Of a stretch of 59,079 bases of DNA, positions 17,422-25,158 are shown one piece after another. Under the pieces are notes generated by a model. That model saw nothing but the letters and a program-made list of their open reading frames with translations, made no database searches and was not told the DNA's origin. A program made the translations under genes and the position numbers. Every line of letters begins with the position of its first letter. Position 1 is the stretch's first letter. This DNA is from Granulicatella sp041433555 (GTDB lineage: Bacteria > Bacillota > Bacilli > Lactobacillales > Aerococcaceae). The stretch lies in contig NZ_JAPWBR010000012.1 of the NCBI RefSeq assembly GCF_041433555.1, forward strand, positions 1-59,079, read 5' to 3'.

Positions 17422-19371
17422 ATGAAGAAAATCGAACAAAAAGATTTATTCGAGTTGAAAAATGTAGGGCAACCTGTTGTGGCAGGAGATGCTTTCTTTT
17501 TTACAGAAACAAAAATGAATGAAAAGAAAAATACGTACGAGACAGCTATCTATAAGTACTCAGCTGACGGCAACGTGGCGTATGGAGACGAAGGGACAGT
17601 GAATTCATCGCTGAAAGTCTCTCCAGATGGAAAATGGATCAGCTTCATCAGCAATGCGGGGGAAGAAAAGACTCCACAACTAAAAATCCAATCGGTTCAT
17701 GGCGGGAAAGCCATCGCCTTAACAGAAGAGAAAAAAGGCGTGTCTAGCTATGTTTGGGCAAAAGATAGTCAGTCGATTGTCTTCCAAACAACAAAGCCAG
17801 AGGAAGAAGAGAAGAAAGAGGAATTCCCTCAACCAATCATCGTTGAAAAAACAACGTACCGTTTTGACGGCGGAACATTCTTACCAAACGAGGAAGTGAC
17901 ACAAATCAAAAAAGTGGACGTTGTTACAAAAGAAGTGACAACACTATTCGAATCAAAAGAATCCATCGGACTTCGCGATGTATTGCATAATGGCACAACG
18001 CTTGTAGTGGACCGCGATTTATCAAATGTTCGCTGGACATTAGACAGTGCAGAAGCGTGCTACGTGGACGTTACAACAGGCGACATTCATCCAATTCTTG
18101 AAGCTGGAACAGATGAGTCTTATCGTTATGTCCTAGATGCAAAAGACGGAGCAGTCCTACAATATAGTTCAGGGAAGCATGGATTTGTAACGCAAGCAGA
18201 CTTAATCGTGAACTTCGATAGCAAACCAGATGAAGAAGGCCATATTTTAAACTTAACAGCCGACCTCGATGTGGAATGGGGCGACTGGCTCGTGGCGGAT
18301 TTCCAACAAGCCGTGACAGGAGTTGAGCCACAATGGTTCGATGAAGAAAGCTTTTTAGCGTGCGCAAGCGTGGAAGGAAAAACTGTTCTTTACCGTTTGT
18401 ATTTAGACGGACGAGTAGAAAAAATCTTCGATGAACTCTTACACCTAACAGGAGCAACCATCATCTCCGAAGACGAGTTATTCATCACGTACTCAACCAC
18501 AACTGTACCAAGCGTATTAGCGCGCTTAAACCTAACAACAGGCGAAATCACAGACCTTTATAATCCAAACGAAGCGTACTTAGCTGAGCATATCGTTACA
18601 ACGCCTGAACGCTTCACTTATAAAGGATACGACAACTGGGATATCCACGGATGGTACATGCCACCAGTAGAAAAAGCAGACAAGCATGCGGCAATTCTCT
18701 ATGTTCACGGTGGACCACAAGTGGCATACGGCGAAAGTTTCTTCCATGAAATGCAAGCCCTCGCTGCAAAAGGTTACGGCGTGATTATGATTAACCCACG
18801 CGGAGGTAACACTTACGGCCAAGACTTCGTGAAGAGTATTCTTGGCGACTACGGTAATCACGATTTCGACGACTTAATGATGGGGGTAGACTACATCTTA
18901 GAAACACACCCTGAAGTCGACGCGGACCAATTATACGTTGCCGGAGGAAGCTACGGCGGATTCATGACAAACTGGATCGTAACGCACACCGACCGTTTCC
19001 GTGCAGCCGTTACACAACGTTCAATCAGCAACTGGATTAGCTTCTACGGCACAAGTGATATCGGCCCATTCTTTGTGGAAAAACAATTGCTTGATGACAT
19101 TAACAACCCACAACGTTTATGGGAAATGTCACCAGTAGCTCATGCAAAAAACGCGAAGACGCCATTACTTGTCTTACACGGACAAAGTGACTTACGTTGC
19201 CCGCAAGAGCAAGGGGAGCAAATGTATATGGCGATGCGTAAAAACAACGTGCCAACAAAAATGATTCTATTCCCTCAGTCTAGCCACGGACTCTCTCGTC
19301 AAGGATTACCAAACCTTCGTCAAGCGCGTCTAAAAGCTATTACAGACTGGTTTGAGGAATATTCAAAATAA
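17422..19371 (+). CDS. S9 family serine peptidase (acylaminoacyl-peptidase/prolyl oligopeptidase type)
   Basis: 649 aa, no signal peptide, so cytosolic. Residues ~1-390 are β-propeller-like with WD40/TolB-type strands (LKVSPDGKWISF, YVWAKDSQSIVFQ). Residues ~400-649 are the α/β-hydrolase with oxyanion region YVHGGPQ and catalytic triad S510 (GGSYGG), D590 (HGQSD) and H622 (SSHGL). The family cleaves short peptides, often releasing acylated or N-terminal residues. Probably peptide catabolism. Monocistronic. The substrate cannot be told from sequence. Confidence 0.9.
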   Translation: MKKIEQKDLFELKNVGQPVVAGDAFFFTETKMNEKKNTYETAIYKYSADGNVAYGDEGTVNSSLKVSPDGKWISFISNAGEEKTPQLKIQSVHGGKAIALTEEKKGVSSYVWAKDSQSIVFQTTKPEEEEKKEEFPQPIIVEKTTYRFDGGTFLPNEEVTQIKKVDVVTKEVTTLFESKESIGLRDVLHNGTTLVVDRDLSNVRWTLDSAEACYVDVTTGDIHPILEAGTDESYRYVLDAKDGAVLQYSSGKHGFVTQADLIVNFDSKPDEEGHILNLTADLDVEWGDWLVADFQQAVTGVEPQWFDEESFLACASVEGKTVLYRLYLDGRVEKIFDELLHLTGATIISEDELFITYSTTTVPSVLARLNLTTGEITDLYNPNEAYLAEHIVTTPERFTYKGYDNWDIHGWYMPPVEKADKHAAILYVHGGPQVAYGESFFHEMQALAAKGYGVIMINPRGGNTYGQDFVKSILGDYGNHDFDDLMMGVDYILETHPEVDADQLYVAGGSYGGFMTNWIVTHTDRFRAAVTQRSISNWISFYGTSDIGPFFVEKQLLDDINNPQRLWEMSPVAHAKNAKTPLLVLHGQSDLRCPQEQGEQMYMAMRKNNVPTKMILFPQSSHGLSRQGLPNLRQARLKAITDWFEEYSK

Positions 19372-19418
19372 GAACGTCCTCTCTCAAATAGCAGAAGTTG
19401 ACTCACTTAACTAACTAT

Positions 19419-19601
19419 TGATTTCGAAGAATCAACGGATTTTATAATAGCTGTAATAGGAAAAAGATTAAATGTGAATTAGCGGACGTTAGAATGAAGT
19501 TCTTACGTCCGCTTTGAACATTAAAGGGGAGAGACAATAGGCTCGACCCGGTCTCCTATTACAGCTATTATCAAAAAATCCGTAAGGATTCTGAGAAATC
19601 A
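19419..19601 (-). repeat. Branched inverted-repeat element, copy 3 (reverse orientation)
   Basis: Closing stem: TGATTTC..GAATC..GGATTTT.ATAATAGCTG..TAATAGG pairs with CCTATTA.CAGCTATTAT..AAAATCC..GGATTC..GAAATCA. Read on the minus strand, P3 is GCGGACGT..AGAA to TTCT..ACGTCCGC, flanked by the conserved TTCAAA and TAATTCACA on a TTxAATG/CATTxAA stem. P2 is weaker (GGAGAC..GTCTCTCC). It lies 47 nt after the S9 peptidase stop; all stem sequences differ from other copies. Confidence 0.75.
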
Positions 19602-19615
19602 AATTAAATTAAATA

Positions 19616-19639
19616 GGGTGAGTCGACATCGGCTCACCC
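19616..19639 (-). terminator. Probable terminator for the 19681-20178 gene
   Basis: GGGTGAG-tcgacatcg-GCTCACCC; on the minus strand it is followed by a T-rich tract. Moderate, since the T run is interrupted. Confidence 0.5.
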
Positions 19640-19680
19640 ATGTTGCTTAATTAGAATAATAAAGAGTAGAGTTTATTAGC

Positions 19681-20178
19681 CTAATTGAACAAATTTAAAT
19701 GTTGTTGCATGGTCTCCGCACTAGACTGCAACTGTTGAAGAGAAGTATTAAAGTCTTTCATCCACTCGGTTGAAACGACTGACAATTTTAACCGCGCTTC
19801 GTTTGTCATGCGAAGCAATGTTTCAAGTGACTGTAAAATGTCGTCTGATTCCTTGCCGACAAGTTCCGTTCGGTAAGTAGCAATCAACTGTTTACGGTCT
19901 GCTTGAAATTGTTCATACAGTAACCTGTCACAAGACGAAACCAAAAAACAAGTACGAGCAGTTCGGTTTTCCGTATTACAAATCATGATAATATTATCGG
20001 CATTCTGAAATCGTTGTTGATGGGGATCTTTATTATTCGGATTGTCACATAACTCCATGGTTTGTGCCTGCACTCGAAACCACTTTAAGCATTTCTCTTC
20101 GGGGATACCAAAGCGTTCGAGGGCTCGTTGTTTAAAGTGTTTTGTGAGAGAATACTGTTGAAAATTCGCAAGTCCCAT
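19681..20178 (-). CDS. Unrecognised cytosolic protein, 165 aa
   Basis: I do not recognise the family. Start ATG at 20178 (MGLANFQQYSL) has AGGAGG 8 nt upstream; an earlier in-frame GTG overlaps that site. The N-terminal half has LTKHFKQRALERFGI and a W-F-R-V-Q-A-Q segment, then NADNIIMICN and TCFLVSSCDRLLYEQF, which look like a small α/β domain. The C-terminal ~75 residues are predicted helical with heptad-like leucines (a coiled coil). No signal peptide, membrane helix or obvious catalytic motif. It is transcribed away from infC. Confidence 0.7.
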   Translation of the reverse strand: MGLANFQQYSLTKHFKQRALERFGIPEEKCLKWFRVQAQTMELCDNPNNKDPHQQRFQNADNIIMICNTENRTARTCFLVSSCDRLLYEQFQADRKQLIATYRTELVGKESDDILQSLETLLRMTNEARLKLSVVSTEWMKDFNTSLQQLQSSAETMQQHLNLFN

Positions 20179-20259
20179 AGCGTACACCTCCTTTCTAAAA
20201 TTTTCACCTATATTATACTCCTCACGCTAGAGAAAAACACGAAAAGAAGAGTAGATTTG

Positions 20260-20360
20260 TTGACGAATTTGAGGGAATACTGTATTCTACAAAAAGGAAA
20301 AAATTAATAGTGACCTGTAAAGGGATATGTGTTGACAGATTCTCTATTATTTGGTAGACT
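20260..20360 (+). promoter_or_regulatory. Two promoters of the infC-rpmI-rplT operon
   Basis: P1: TTGACG (20260-20265), 17 nt, TATTCT (20283-20288). P2: perfect TTGACA (20332-20337), 17 nt, TAGACT (20355-20360). P2 would start transcription near 20366, at the beginning of the structured leader. Confidence 0.75.
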
Positions 20361-20365
20361 ATTGA

Positions 20366-20519
20366 AGTTGAGAAAACAAGCAGAAGCATCCCGCTTCTCG
20401 CCTAAGTTGACAAGGGTCCTTGGGCTGATAGGAAATGTTCAAGTTTTAAAAAGACATTGGCAGCGGGAGTATTCTATTACTTCCGTTGCTTTTTTGCTTT
20501 TTTTCTCTCAAAAATTCTT
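20366..20519 (+). ncRNA. L20-type leader with attenuator (infC operon)
   Basis: A ~150-nt untranslated, structured region precedes infC. It contains CATCCCGCTTCTCGCC and GACAAGGGTCCTTGG, resembling known Firmicute L20 leaders, and ends in a terminator hairpin, GCAGCGGGAGT-attctatt-ACTTCCGTTGC followed by a T tract (20459-20495). In these bacteria ribosomal protein L20 binds the leader and favours termination, a feedback on infC-rpmI-rplT. An open frame crosses the leader, but it has no ribosome binding site and I do not treat it as coding. Confidence 0.8.
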
Positions 20520-20532
20520 GGAGGTGAATATC

Positions 20533-21048
20533 ATAGCAAAAGATATGATGGTCAATGATGGAATTCGCGCTCGTGAGTTACGTGTTATTGACAATAACGG
20601 TGAACAAATTGGTGTTCAAACGAAAAACGATGCTTTACGTTTAGCAGAACAAGCTGGACTTGATCTAGTATTAGTTTCGCCAAACGCAAAACCGCCAGTT
20701 GCCAGAATTATGGATTATGGTAAATATCGCTTTGAACAACAGAAAAAAGAACGAGAAGCTCGCAAAAACCAAAAAGTCATCAATATCAAAGAAGTGCGTT
20801 TAAGCCCTACAATTGATGAGAACGACTTTAATACGAAGTTAAAAGCGGCGATCAAGTTCCTTGAAAAAGGCGATAAAGTCAAAGCAAGCATTCGATTCAA
20901 AGGTCGTGCCATTACTCATAAAGAGATTGGTCAAAAAGTTCTCGAGCGTTTAGCAGAACAAGTTTCTGAAATCGCGACAGTTGAACAAAAGGCTAAAATG
21001 GACGGACGAAGCATGTTCTTGATGTTAGCACCTAAGAATGATAAGTAA
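20533..21048 (+). CDS. infC: Translation initiation factor IF-3
   Basis: 171 aa. IF-3 sequence begins at IAKDMMVNDGIRARELRVID and covers both domains (N-domain to ~75, then the KINVKEVRL-like linker and C-domain). GGAGG at 20520-20524 lies 8 nt before ATA (20533) and 5 nt before ATC (20530), whereas ATG at 20545 would cut conserved residues. A rare non-AUG start is therefore likely, as in infC of E. coli and Bacillus (AUU), where IF-3 discriminates against its own start codon. GTG at 20524 overlaps the ribosome binding site. IF-3 binds the 30S subunit and checks start-codon pairing. Confidence 0.93.
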   Translation: MAKDMMVNDGIRARELRVIDNNGEQIGVQTKNDALRLAEQAGLDLVLVSPNAKPPVARIMDYGKYRFEQQKKEREARKNQKVINIKEVRLSPTIDENDFNTKLKAAIKFLEKGDKVKASIRFKGRAITHKEIGQKVLERLAEQVSEIATVEQKAKMDGRSMFLMLAPKNDK

Positions 21049-21071
21049 AAAAGTAACAGGAGGAAAGTCTC

Positions 21072-21272
21072 ATGCCAAAACAAAAAACACACCGTGGTTC
21101 AGCTAAACGTTTCAAACGTACAGGTGGTGGAGGATTAAAACGTTCTCAAGCCTTCACAAGCCACCGTTTCCATGGCAAAACTAAAAAACAACGTCGTCAC
21201 TTGCGTAAACAAACAATGGTTCACGCTACTGACATCAAACGTATTAAACAACAATTAAGTCAAATGCGTTAA
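21072..21272 (+). CDS. rpmI: Ribosomal protein L35 (bL35)
   Basis: 66 aa, typical length; PKQKTHRGSAKRFKRTG start and very basic composition are diagnostic. AGGAGG ribosome binding site; second gene of the infC operon. Confidence 0.97.
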   Translation: MPKQKTHRGSAKRFKRTGGGGLKRSQAFTSHRFHGKTKKQRRHLRKQTMVHATDIKRIKQQLSQMR

Positions 21273-21339
21273 TTCAGCACGCAAACTATTACATTTTCGA
21301 ACAGTCGCAAGAGACTGATAGACCAAGGAGGAATTAATT

Positions 21340-21699
21340 ATGCCACGTGTTAAAGGTGGAACAGTTACTCGTCGTCGTCGTAACCGCGTTTTAAAATTAG
21401 CAAAAGGTTACTACGGAGCGAAATCAAAATTATTTAAAACAGCTAAACAAGCAGTCATGAAATCATATATGTATGCTTACCGTGACCGTCGTCAAAAGAA
21501 ACGTGACTTCCGTAAATTATGGATCGCACGTATCAATGCGGCAGCTCGTTTAAACGGATTAAGCTACAGCAAATTAATGCACGGCTTAAAATTAGCTGGT
21601 ATCGAAATGAACCGCAAAATGTTAGCTGACTTAGCAGTTAACGATGCAGCTGCTTTCACAGTATTAGCAGACAAAGCTAAAGAAGCATTAGCAAAATAA
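21340..21699 (+). CDS. rplT: Ribosomal protein L20 (bL20)
   Basis: 119 aa. PRVKGGTVTRRRRNRVLKLA and the RDRRQKKRDFRKLWI segment identify L20, an early 50S assembly protein that also feeds back on the infC leader. CAAGGAGG ribosome binding site. Confidence 0.97.
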   Translation: MPRVKGGTVTRRRRNRVLKLAKGYYGAKSKLFKTAKQAVMKSYMYAYRDRRQKKRDFRKLWIARINAAARLNGLSYSKLMHGLKLAGIEMNRKMLADLAVNDAAAFTVLADKAKEALAK

Positions 21700-21714
21700 T
21701 TTTATTTTCTAGAT

Positions 21715-21785
21715 AATAGATCCACATTTGAGCCCCGTTAAACTCAATGTGAAGAATACCAAGAAAGAAATTGGAGGAAACAATC
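21715..21785 (+). ncRNA. L13-type leader upstream of rplM
   Basis: CCACATTTGAG-ccccgttaaa-CTCAATGTG forms a hairpin, followed by GAAGAATACCAAGAAAG and the rplM ribosome binding site. Position and sequence resemble the Firmicute L13 leader, a proposed autoregulatory site for L13. No promoter or terminator is obvious between rplT and this hairpin. Confidence 0.6.
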
Positions 21786-22229
21786 GTGCGTACAACATAC
21801 ATGGCTAAAGCTAGCACTACAGAACGTAACTGGGTTGTTATCGACGCTACTGATGTGCCATTAGGACGTCTTTCAGCTGTTGCAGCAAGCATTTTACGTG
21901 GAAAAAACAAACCAACATTTACACCTAACGTTGATACAGGTGATTTCGTAATCATCATCAACGCTGACAAAGTTGCCTTAACAGGTAAAAAAGCAACTGA
22001 TAAAGTTTACTATCACCACTCAAACCACCCTGGTGGATTGACTGCTCGTACAGCTGGTGAATTACGTGCTAACAACTCTCGTAAATTAGTTGAATTATCA
22101 ATCAAAGGCATGTTACCTAAGAACTCATTAGGTCGTCGTCAATTTACTAAATTACATGTTTACGGTGGAGCTGAACATCCACATGCTGCACAACAACCAG
22201 TAGCAGTAGACATCCAATCACTAATCTAA
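21786..22229 (+). CDS. rplM: Ribosomal protein L13 (uL13)
   Basis: 147 aa from GTG at 21786 (MRTTYMAKASTTERNW), which matches the standard N-terminus and has TTGGAGG 7 nt upstream; an upstream ATG at 21771 lies too early. Core motifs DATDVPLGRLS and KMLPKN-like GMLPKNSLGR present. Cotranscribed with rpsI. Confidence 0.96.
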   Translation: MRTTYMAKASTTERNWVVIDATDVPLGRLSAVAASILRGKNKPTFTPNVDTGDFVIIINADKVALTGKKATDKVYYHHSNHPGGLTARTAGELRANNSRKLVELSIKGMLPKNSLGRRQFTKLHVYGGAEHPHAAQQPVAVDIQSLI

Positions 22230-22242
22230 GGAGGAAAAAGCA

Positions 22243-22635
22243 TTGGCTCAAGCACAATACCGCGGCACTGGACGCCGTAAAAACTCAACTGCCCGTGTTA
22301 TCTTAGTACCAGGGACAGGAAACATTACAATTAACAAAAAATCAATCGAAGAATACATCCCATTTGCTTACTTACACGAAGTAATCAAACAACCTTTAAA
22401 CTTAACTGAAACATTAGGTTCATACGACGTTTTAGTTAACGTTAACGGTGGTGGATTCACAGGTCAATCAGGAGCTATCCGTCACGGAATCGCTCGTGCA
22501 TTATTAACAGTTGACCCTGACTTCCGTGGAGTGTTAAAAGCTGCTGGCTTATTAACACGTGACCCACGTATGAAAGAACGTAAAAAACCAGGCTTGAAAA
22601 AAGCTCGTAAAGCATCACAATTTAGTAAACGTTAA
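22243..22635 (+). CDS. rpsI: Ribosomal protein S9 (uS9)
   Basis: 130 aa from TTG at 22243 with AAGGAGG. YRGTGRRKNSTARV and the C-terminal KARKASQFSKR tail, which reaches the P-site tRNA, identify S9. Follows rplM by 13 nt, the usual pair. Confidence 0.96.
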   Translation: MAQAQYRGTGRRKNSTARVILVPGTGNITINKKSIEEYIPFAYLHEVIKQPLNLTETLGSYDVLVNVNGGGFTGQSGAIRHGIARALLTVDPDFRGVLKAAGLLTRDPRMKERKKPGLKKARKASQFSKR

Positions 22636-22654
22636 AACTTATTTAAACTTATTG

Positions 22655-22690
22655 AAAGCATTTCGTATCAAAAATACGGGATGCTTTTTC
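22655..22690 (+). terminator. Terminator after rpsI
   Basis: AAAGCATTTCGTAT-caaaa-ATACGGGATGCTTTTT. Confidence 0.9.
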
Positions 22691-22988
22691 TGTTCACCCC
22701 AAATTTTTGTAACTAGGTGATACTTGAAATTAATACAAATTTGGTTGTTTTTGATAAATCTAAGCAACACTACATGATGAAGTGAAAGGGGATGAATCTT
22801 TGATAGTATTCACTTATTGTGAAATATGATATATTTATTAATTAGATGGATGAATACTTCTAGAGTTAAATATAGTATAATAGGGACATACTTTTTGGTT
22901 TATTTTTGTTTGTAGTCGGATTATGAAAGAATATCCAATATTATGCGATAAGATAGAATGTTACAAAAAAGAAAGGGGATGCAATCCG
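22691..22988 (+). promoter_or_regulatory. AT-rich intergenic stretch with a probable promoter
   Basis: No gene seen. A TATAAT at 22876-22881 preceded by an A/T-rich region could drive the following membrane-gene cluster; the -35 is unclear. GAAAGGGGAT at 22972-22981 would serve as ribosome binding site for the ATG at 22989. Confidence 0.45.
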
Positions 22989-23291
22989 ATGAAGAAAGAC
23001 AGATTAATTGTATTGACAGATGCTGTTCTAGCAATTATTATGACCATCTTGGTTTTAGAGTTAGAAAAACCAACAACACCAAGTCTTGAAGCTTTTTGGG
23101 ATTTACGGCAAAATTTCTTTGCTTGTTTTCTTTCCTTTTTCTGGTTGGGATCGTTATGGATGGCACTAAACACATTATGGGAAAAGGTTGAGAAAATTTC
23201 CTCAGAAATTATTTGGTGGAATTTGTTTCTACTCTTGGAGCGGCAGGAGTTCTCTTTGGAGAATTTCATGCCATCCAAGATACCAGTCTGA
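22989..23291 (+). pseudogene. Truncated TMEM175-like (DUF1211) potassium channel gene
   Basis: About 78 N-terminal residues match a TMEM175-like bacterial channel: MKKDRLIVLTDAVLAIIMTI has the characteristic first helix (usually FSDAVFAI), followed by a second helix with FFWLGSLWMALN. After the IIWWN segment the frame becomes hydrophilic and stops at about half the ~200 residues usual for the family, missing the later helices. Coding similarity seems to shift to another frame at ~23213. Most likely inactive. Confidence 0.65.
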
Positions 23292-23575
23292 ATGATGTGG
23301 TGGACCGGATCTATATAAATGTCAAGGATTTACCGTTTCAGTCCTTGGGAGCTTTAGCTAATATCCTGTCTGATATTAAGAAGGGACTGATTCAAGACAG
23401 TCATATCTGGTCTTTCTTCCAGTCATTTTTCAAATAATATCAGTTGATAATCAGCTTAAATCAGATCTATCAGTTTGTCTATCTTTCTCTGATGGAGATC
23501 ATGTCCTATCTTCACTTTGATTATTGGAAAAAAACGGCTCGGTCAGGAGCTAGTATGAATAAGGAGAACAAATGA
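23213..23575 (+). pseudogene. Gene remnant with in-frame stop, upstream of the K+ channel gene
   Basis: A second frame overlapping the TMEM175-like fragment reads VEFVSTLGAAGVLFGEFHAI and on to SFFQSFFK, stops at TAA (23435-23437), and continues open in the same frame (YQLIISLNQIYQFVYLSLME and on) to a TGA at 23573-23575. That TGA overlaps the ATG of the channel gene (ATGA), the arrangement of a once translationally coupled gene. I do not recognise the family. It may be the decayed C-terminal half of the upstream gene or a fusion left by deletion. Confidence 0.5.
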
Positions 23576-23895
23576 AACGTTTAAAAATGTTATGGCATAT
23601 TATGCAGGTTACGGGTTTTACTCGGTTTGCTCTGAGTTTTGTGGCCTTTGTTTTTGGGTCAGGAGGCGTGCTTTTCCTAGTTGAACCTGCTATCACAAAT
23701 TACGGAGACGGTCTTTGGTATGCTTTTGTGACTTCGACGACTGTCGGCTACGGGGATCTCCTAGCTGTGACCTTGATTGGAAGGATTACCAGTGTCTTCT
23801 TGACGATTTATGGGCTCATATTTTTTGGCTGTTTATCAGCTGTTATTTTTAATTATTATACCAATTTAAATAAGGAAAGAGGAGAGGACAAATGA
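23572..23895 (+). CDS. Two-TM potassium channel family protein
   Basis: 107 aa. Two membrane helices (FALSFVAFVFGSGGVLFL and ITSVFLTIYGLIFFGCLSAV) flank a pore loop with the K+ selectivity filter TVGYGD (STTVGYGDLL). There is no C-terminal RCK domain. As in KcsA-type channels, four subunits should form a pore. The gene overlaps the next by 4 nt (ATGA), so they are coupled. The style of the sequence and codon use resemble streptococcal genes, suggesting transfer (inference). Confidence 0.88.
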   Translation: MKRLKMLWHIMQVTGFTRFALSFVAFVFGSGGVLFLVEPAITNYGDGLWYAFVTSTTVGYGDLLAVTLIGRITSVFLTIYGLIFFGCLSAVIFNYYTNLNKERGEDK

Positions 23896-24941
23896 CTGCC
23901 AATTATTCAATACGTGAATATCGTGAGAAATTATATGATGATCTTCATGTTCGATTAAGAGATACAATGATTTTGATGTGTGCGATTTTTATTGCCTCTA
24001 TAGGTCTAAATATGAATTCAACAGCTGTCGTTATTGGAGCCATGCTGATTTCCCCTATTATGACACCGATTGTTGGACTGGGTGTTGGGTTAGCTATTTT
24101 TGATACCCGTTTAATCAAACAATCTTTAGTGGTTTTATTTACTCAAGTATTGGTCAGTTTGCTTGTCTCGACTTTGTATTTCTGGATGTCTCCCTTATCT
24201 TATGCAAGTAGCGAGTTGATTGCACGAACCTCTCCAACCATTTGGGATGTTCTCATTGCTATTGCTGGTGGGATAGCAGGGTTCATTGGTTCAAGGAAAA
24301 AAGAAGCAAACAATATCGTACCAGGAGTAGCCATCGCAACAGCTCTGATGCCACCTATCTGCACTGCAGGCTATGGTTTAGCTCATGGAAATGTACGATT
24401 TTTATTTGGGGCTCTTTATCTTTTCTTGATCAACTGTGTCTTTATCATGATAATCAACATTGTTGGAACAAGATTTTTGATGAGAAAATCTCCCTTAAGT
24501 TCATTTAATGAGCTAAGCATTAAAATGAGAATTGGGTTGATATCCTTGATTGTATTATTGGTCCTTCCAGCCAGCTATTCAGCAGTCACTCTGACGATGG
24601 ATCAAGCGCGAAAAGAAGGAATCAAACAGTTTGTAGGAAATGAGTTCGCCAATCATACGGTCATTAATCAAGTCTACAAGTCAACGAATAATGAATTGGT
24701 CTTGACGGTTGTTGGAGATCCGATTTCAGAAGAAGAATTAGAAACCATTCGCCAAAAACAAGCCTCTTACGGTATTCAATCTGTTCAATTGAAAGTCAAG
24801 CAATTTAATAATTCGACAAAAATAGATAGTGAGACGATCAAGGAATTTTACGAAAACATTGACAAGTATATCGAACAAAAACTCTCGGAAAAAGATTTAC
24901 AAAACGATCGCGCAAAAGAAAATGAAGCAGACAAGGATTGA
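23892..24941 (+). CDS. DUF389 (TIGR00341-type) membrane protein
   Basis: 349 aa. The DUF389 core is visible: MILMCAIFIASIGLNMNS, GAMLISPIMTPIVGLG and VPGVAIATALMPPICTAGYG, with about six membrane helices, then a ~100-residue cytosolic C-terminal region rich in Glu, Lys and Asn. Function of the family is unknown; it is often near ion channels, as here, so a role in ion homeostasis is possible. Probably cotranscribed with the channel. Confidence 0.85.
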   Translation: MTANYSIREYREKLYDDLHVRLRDTMILMCAIFIASIGLNMNSTAVVIGAMLISPIMTPIVGLGVGLAIFDTRLIKQSLVVLFTQVLVSLLVSTLYFWMSPLSYASSELIARTSPTIWDVLIAIAGGIAGFIGSRKKEANNIVPGVAIATALMPPICTAGYGLAHGNVRFLFGALYLFLINCVFIMIINIVGTRFLMRKSPLSSFNELSIKMRIGLISLIVLLVLPASYSAVTLTMDQARKEGIKQFVGNEFANHTVINQVYKSTNNELVLTVVGDPISEEELETIRQKQASYGIQSVQLKVKQFNNSTKIDSETIKEFYENIDKYIEQKLSEKDLQNDRAKENEADKD

Positions 24942-25048
24942 GGACGATGAACTGAATAGGTTTTTCTTTCTGGTTGTTTTCTGATAACGGTCAATAAATA
25001 GACAAAGTAAGCCTTAAAACGTTAATACGTTATGGGAATTACTCACAA

Positions 25049-25085
25049 GATCTCAGCACTCTGTATTTACAGGGTGCTTTTTGTT
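25049..25085 (+). terminator. Terminator after the DUF389 gene (repeat copy A)
   Basis: GCACTCTGT-attt-ACAGGGTGC followed by T run. The whole stretch is nearly identical to 27248-27284 (see findings). Confidence 0.85.
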
Positions 25086-25119
25086 AGTACGAATTATTTA
25101 TTCACTGCACGTATTTTGG

Positions 25120-25125
25120 TATAAT
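25120..25125 (+). promoter_or_regulatory. -10 box of the VanZ-family gene
   Basis: TATAAT preceded by TTTTGG (TG at -15/-14 region) with a weak A/T-rich -35 near 25098; ATG follows at 25159 with GAGGAG. Confidence 0.5.
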
Positions 25126-25158
25126 GCGGATATTAACTTTATTAGTCGAGGAGTATTT

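Noticed and set aside
20329..20520. Open frame running through the L20 leader in frame with infC
   Set aside because: Its sequence is explained by leader RNA structure and an attenuator; it has no ribosome binding site and IF-3 homology starts later.
24242..24508. 88-codon open frame within the DUF389 gene
   Set aside because: Out-of-frame shadow with Cys/Trp-rich product and no ribosome binding site.
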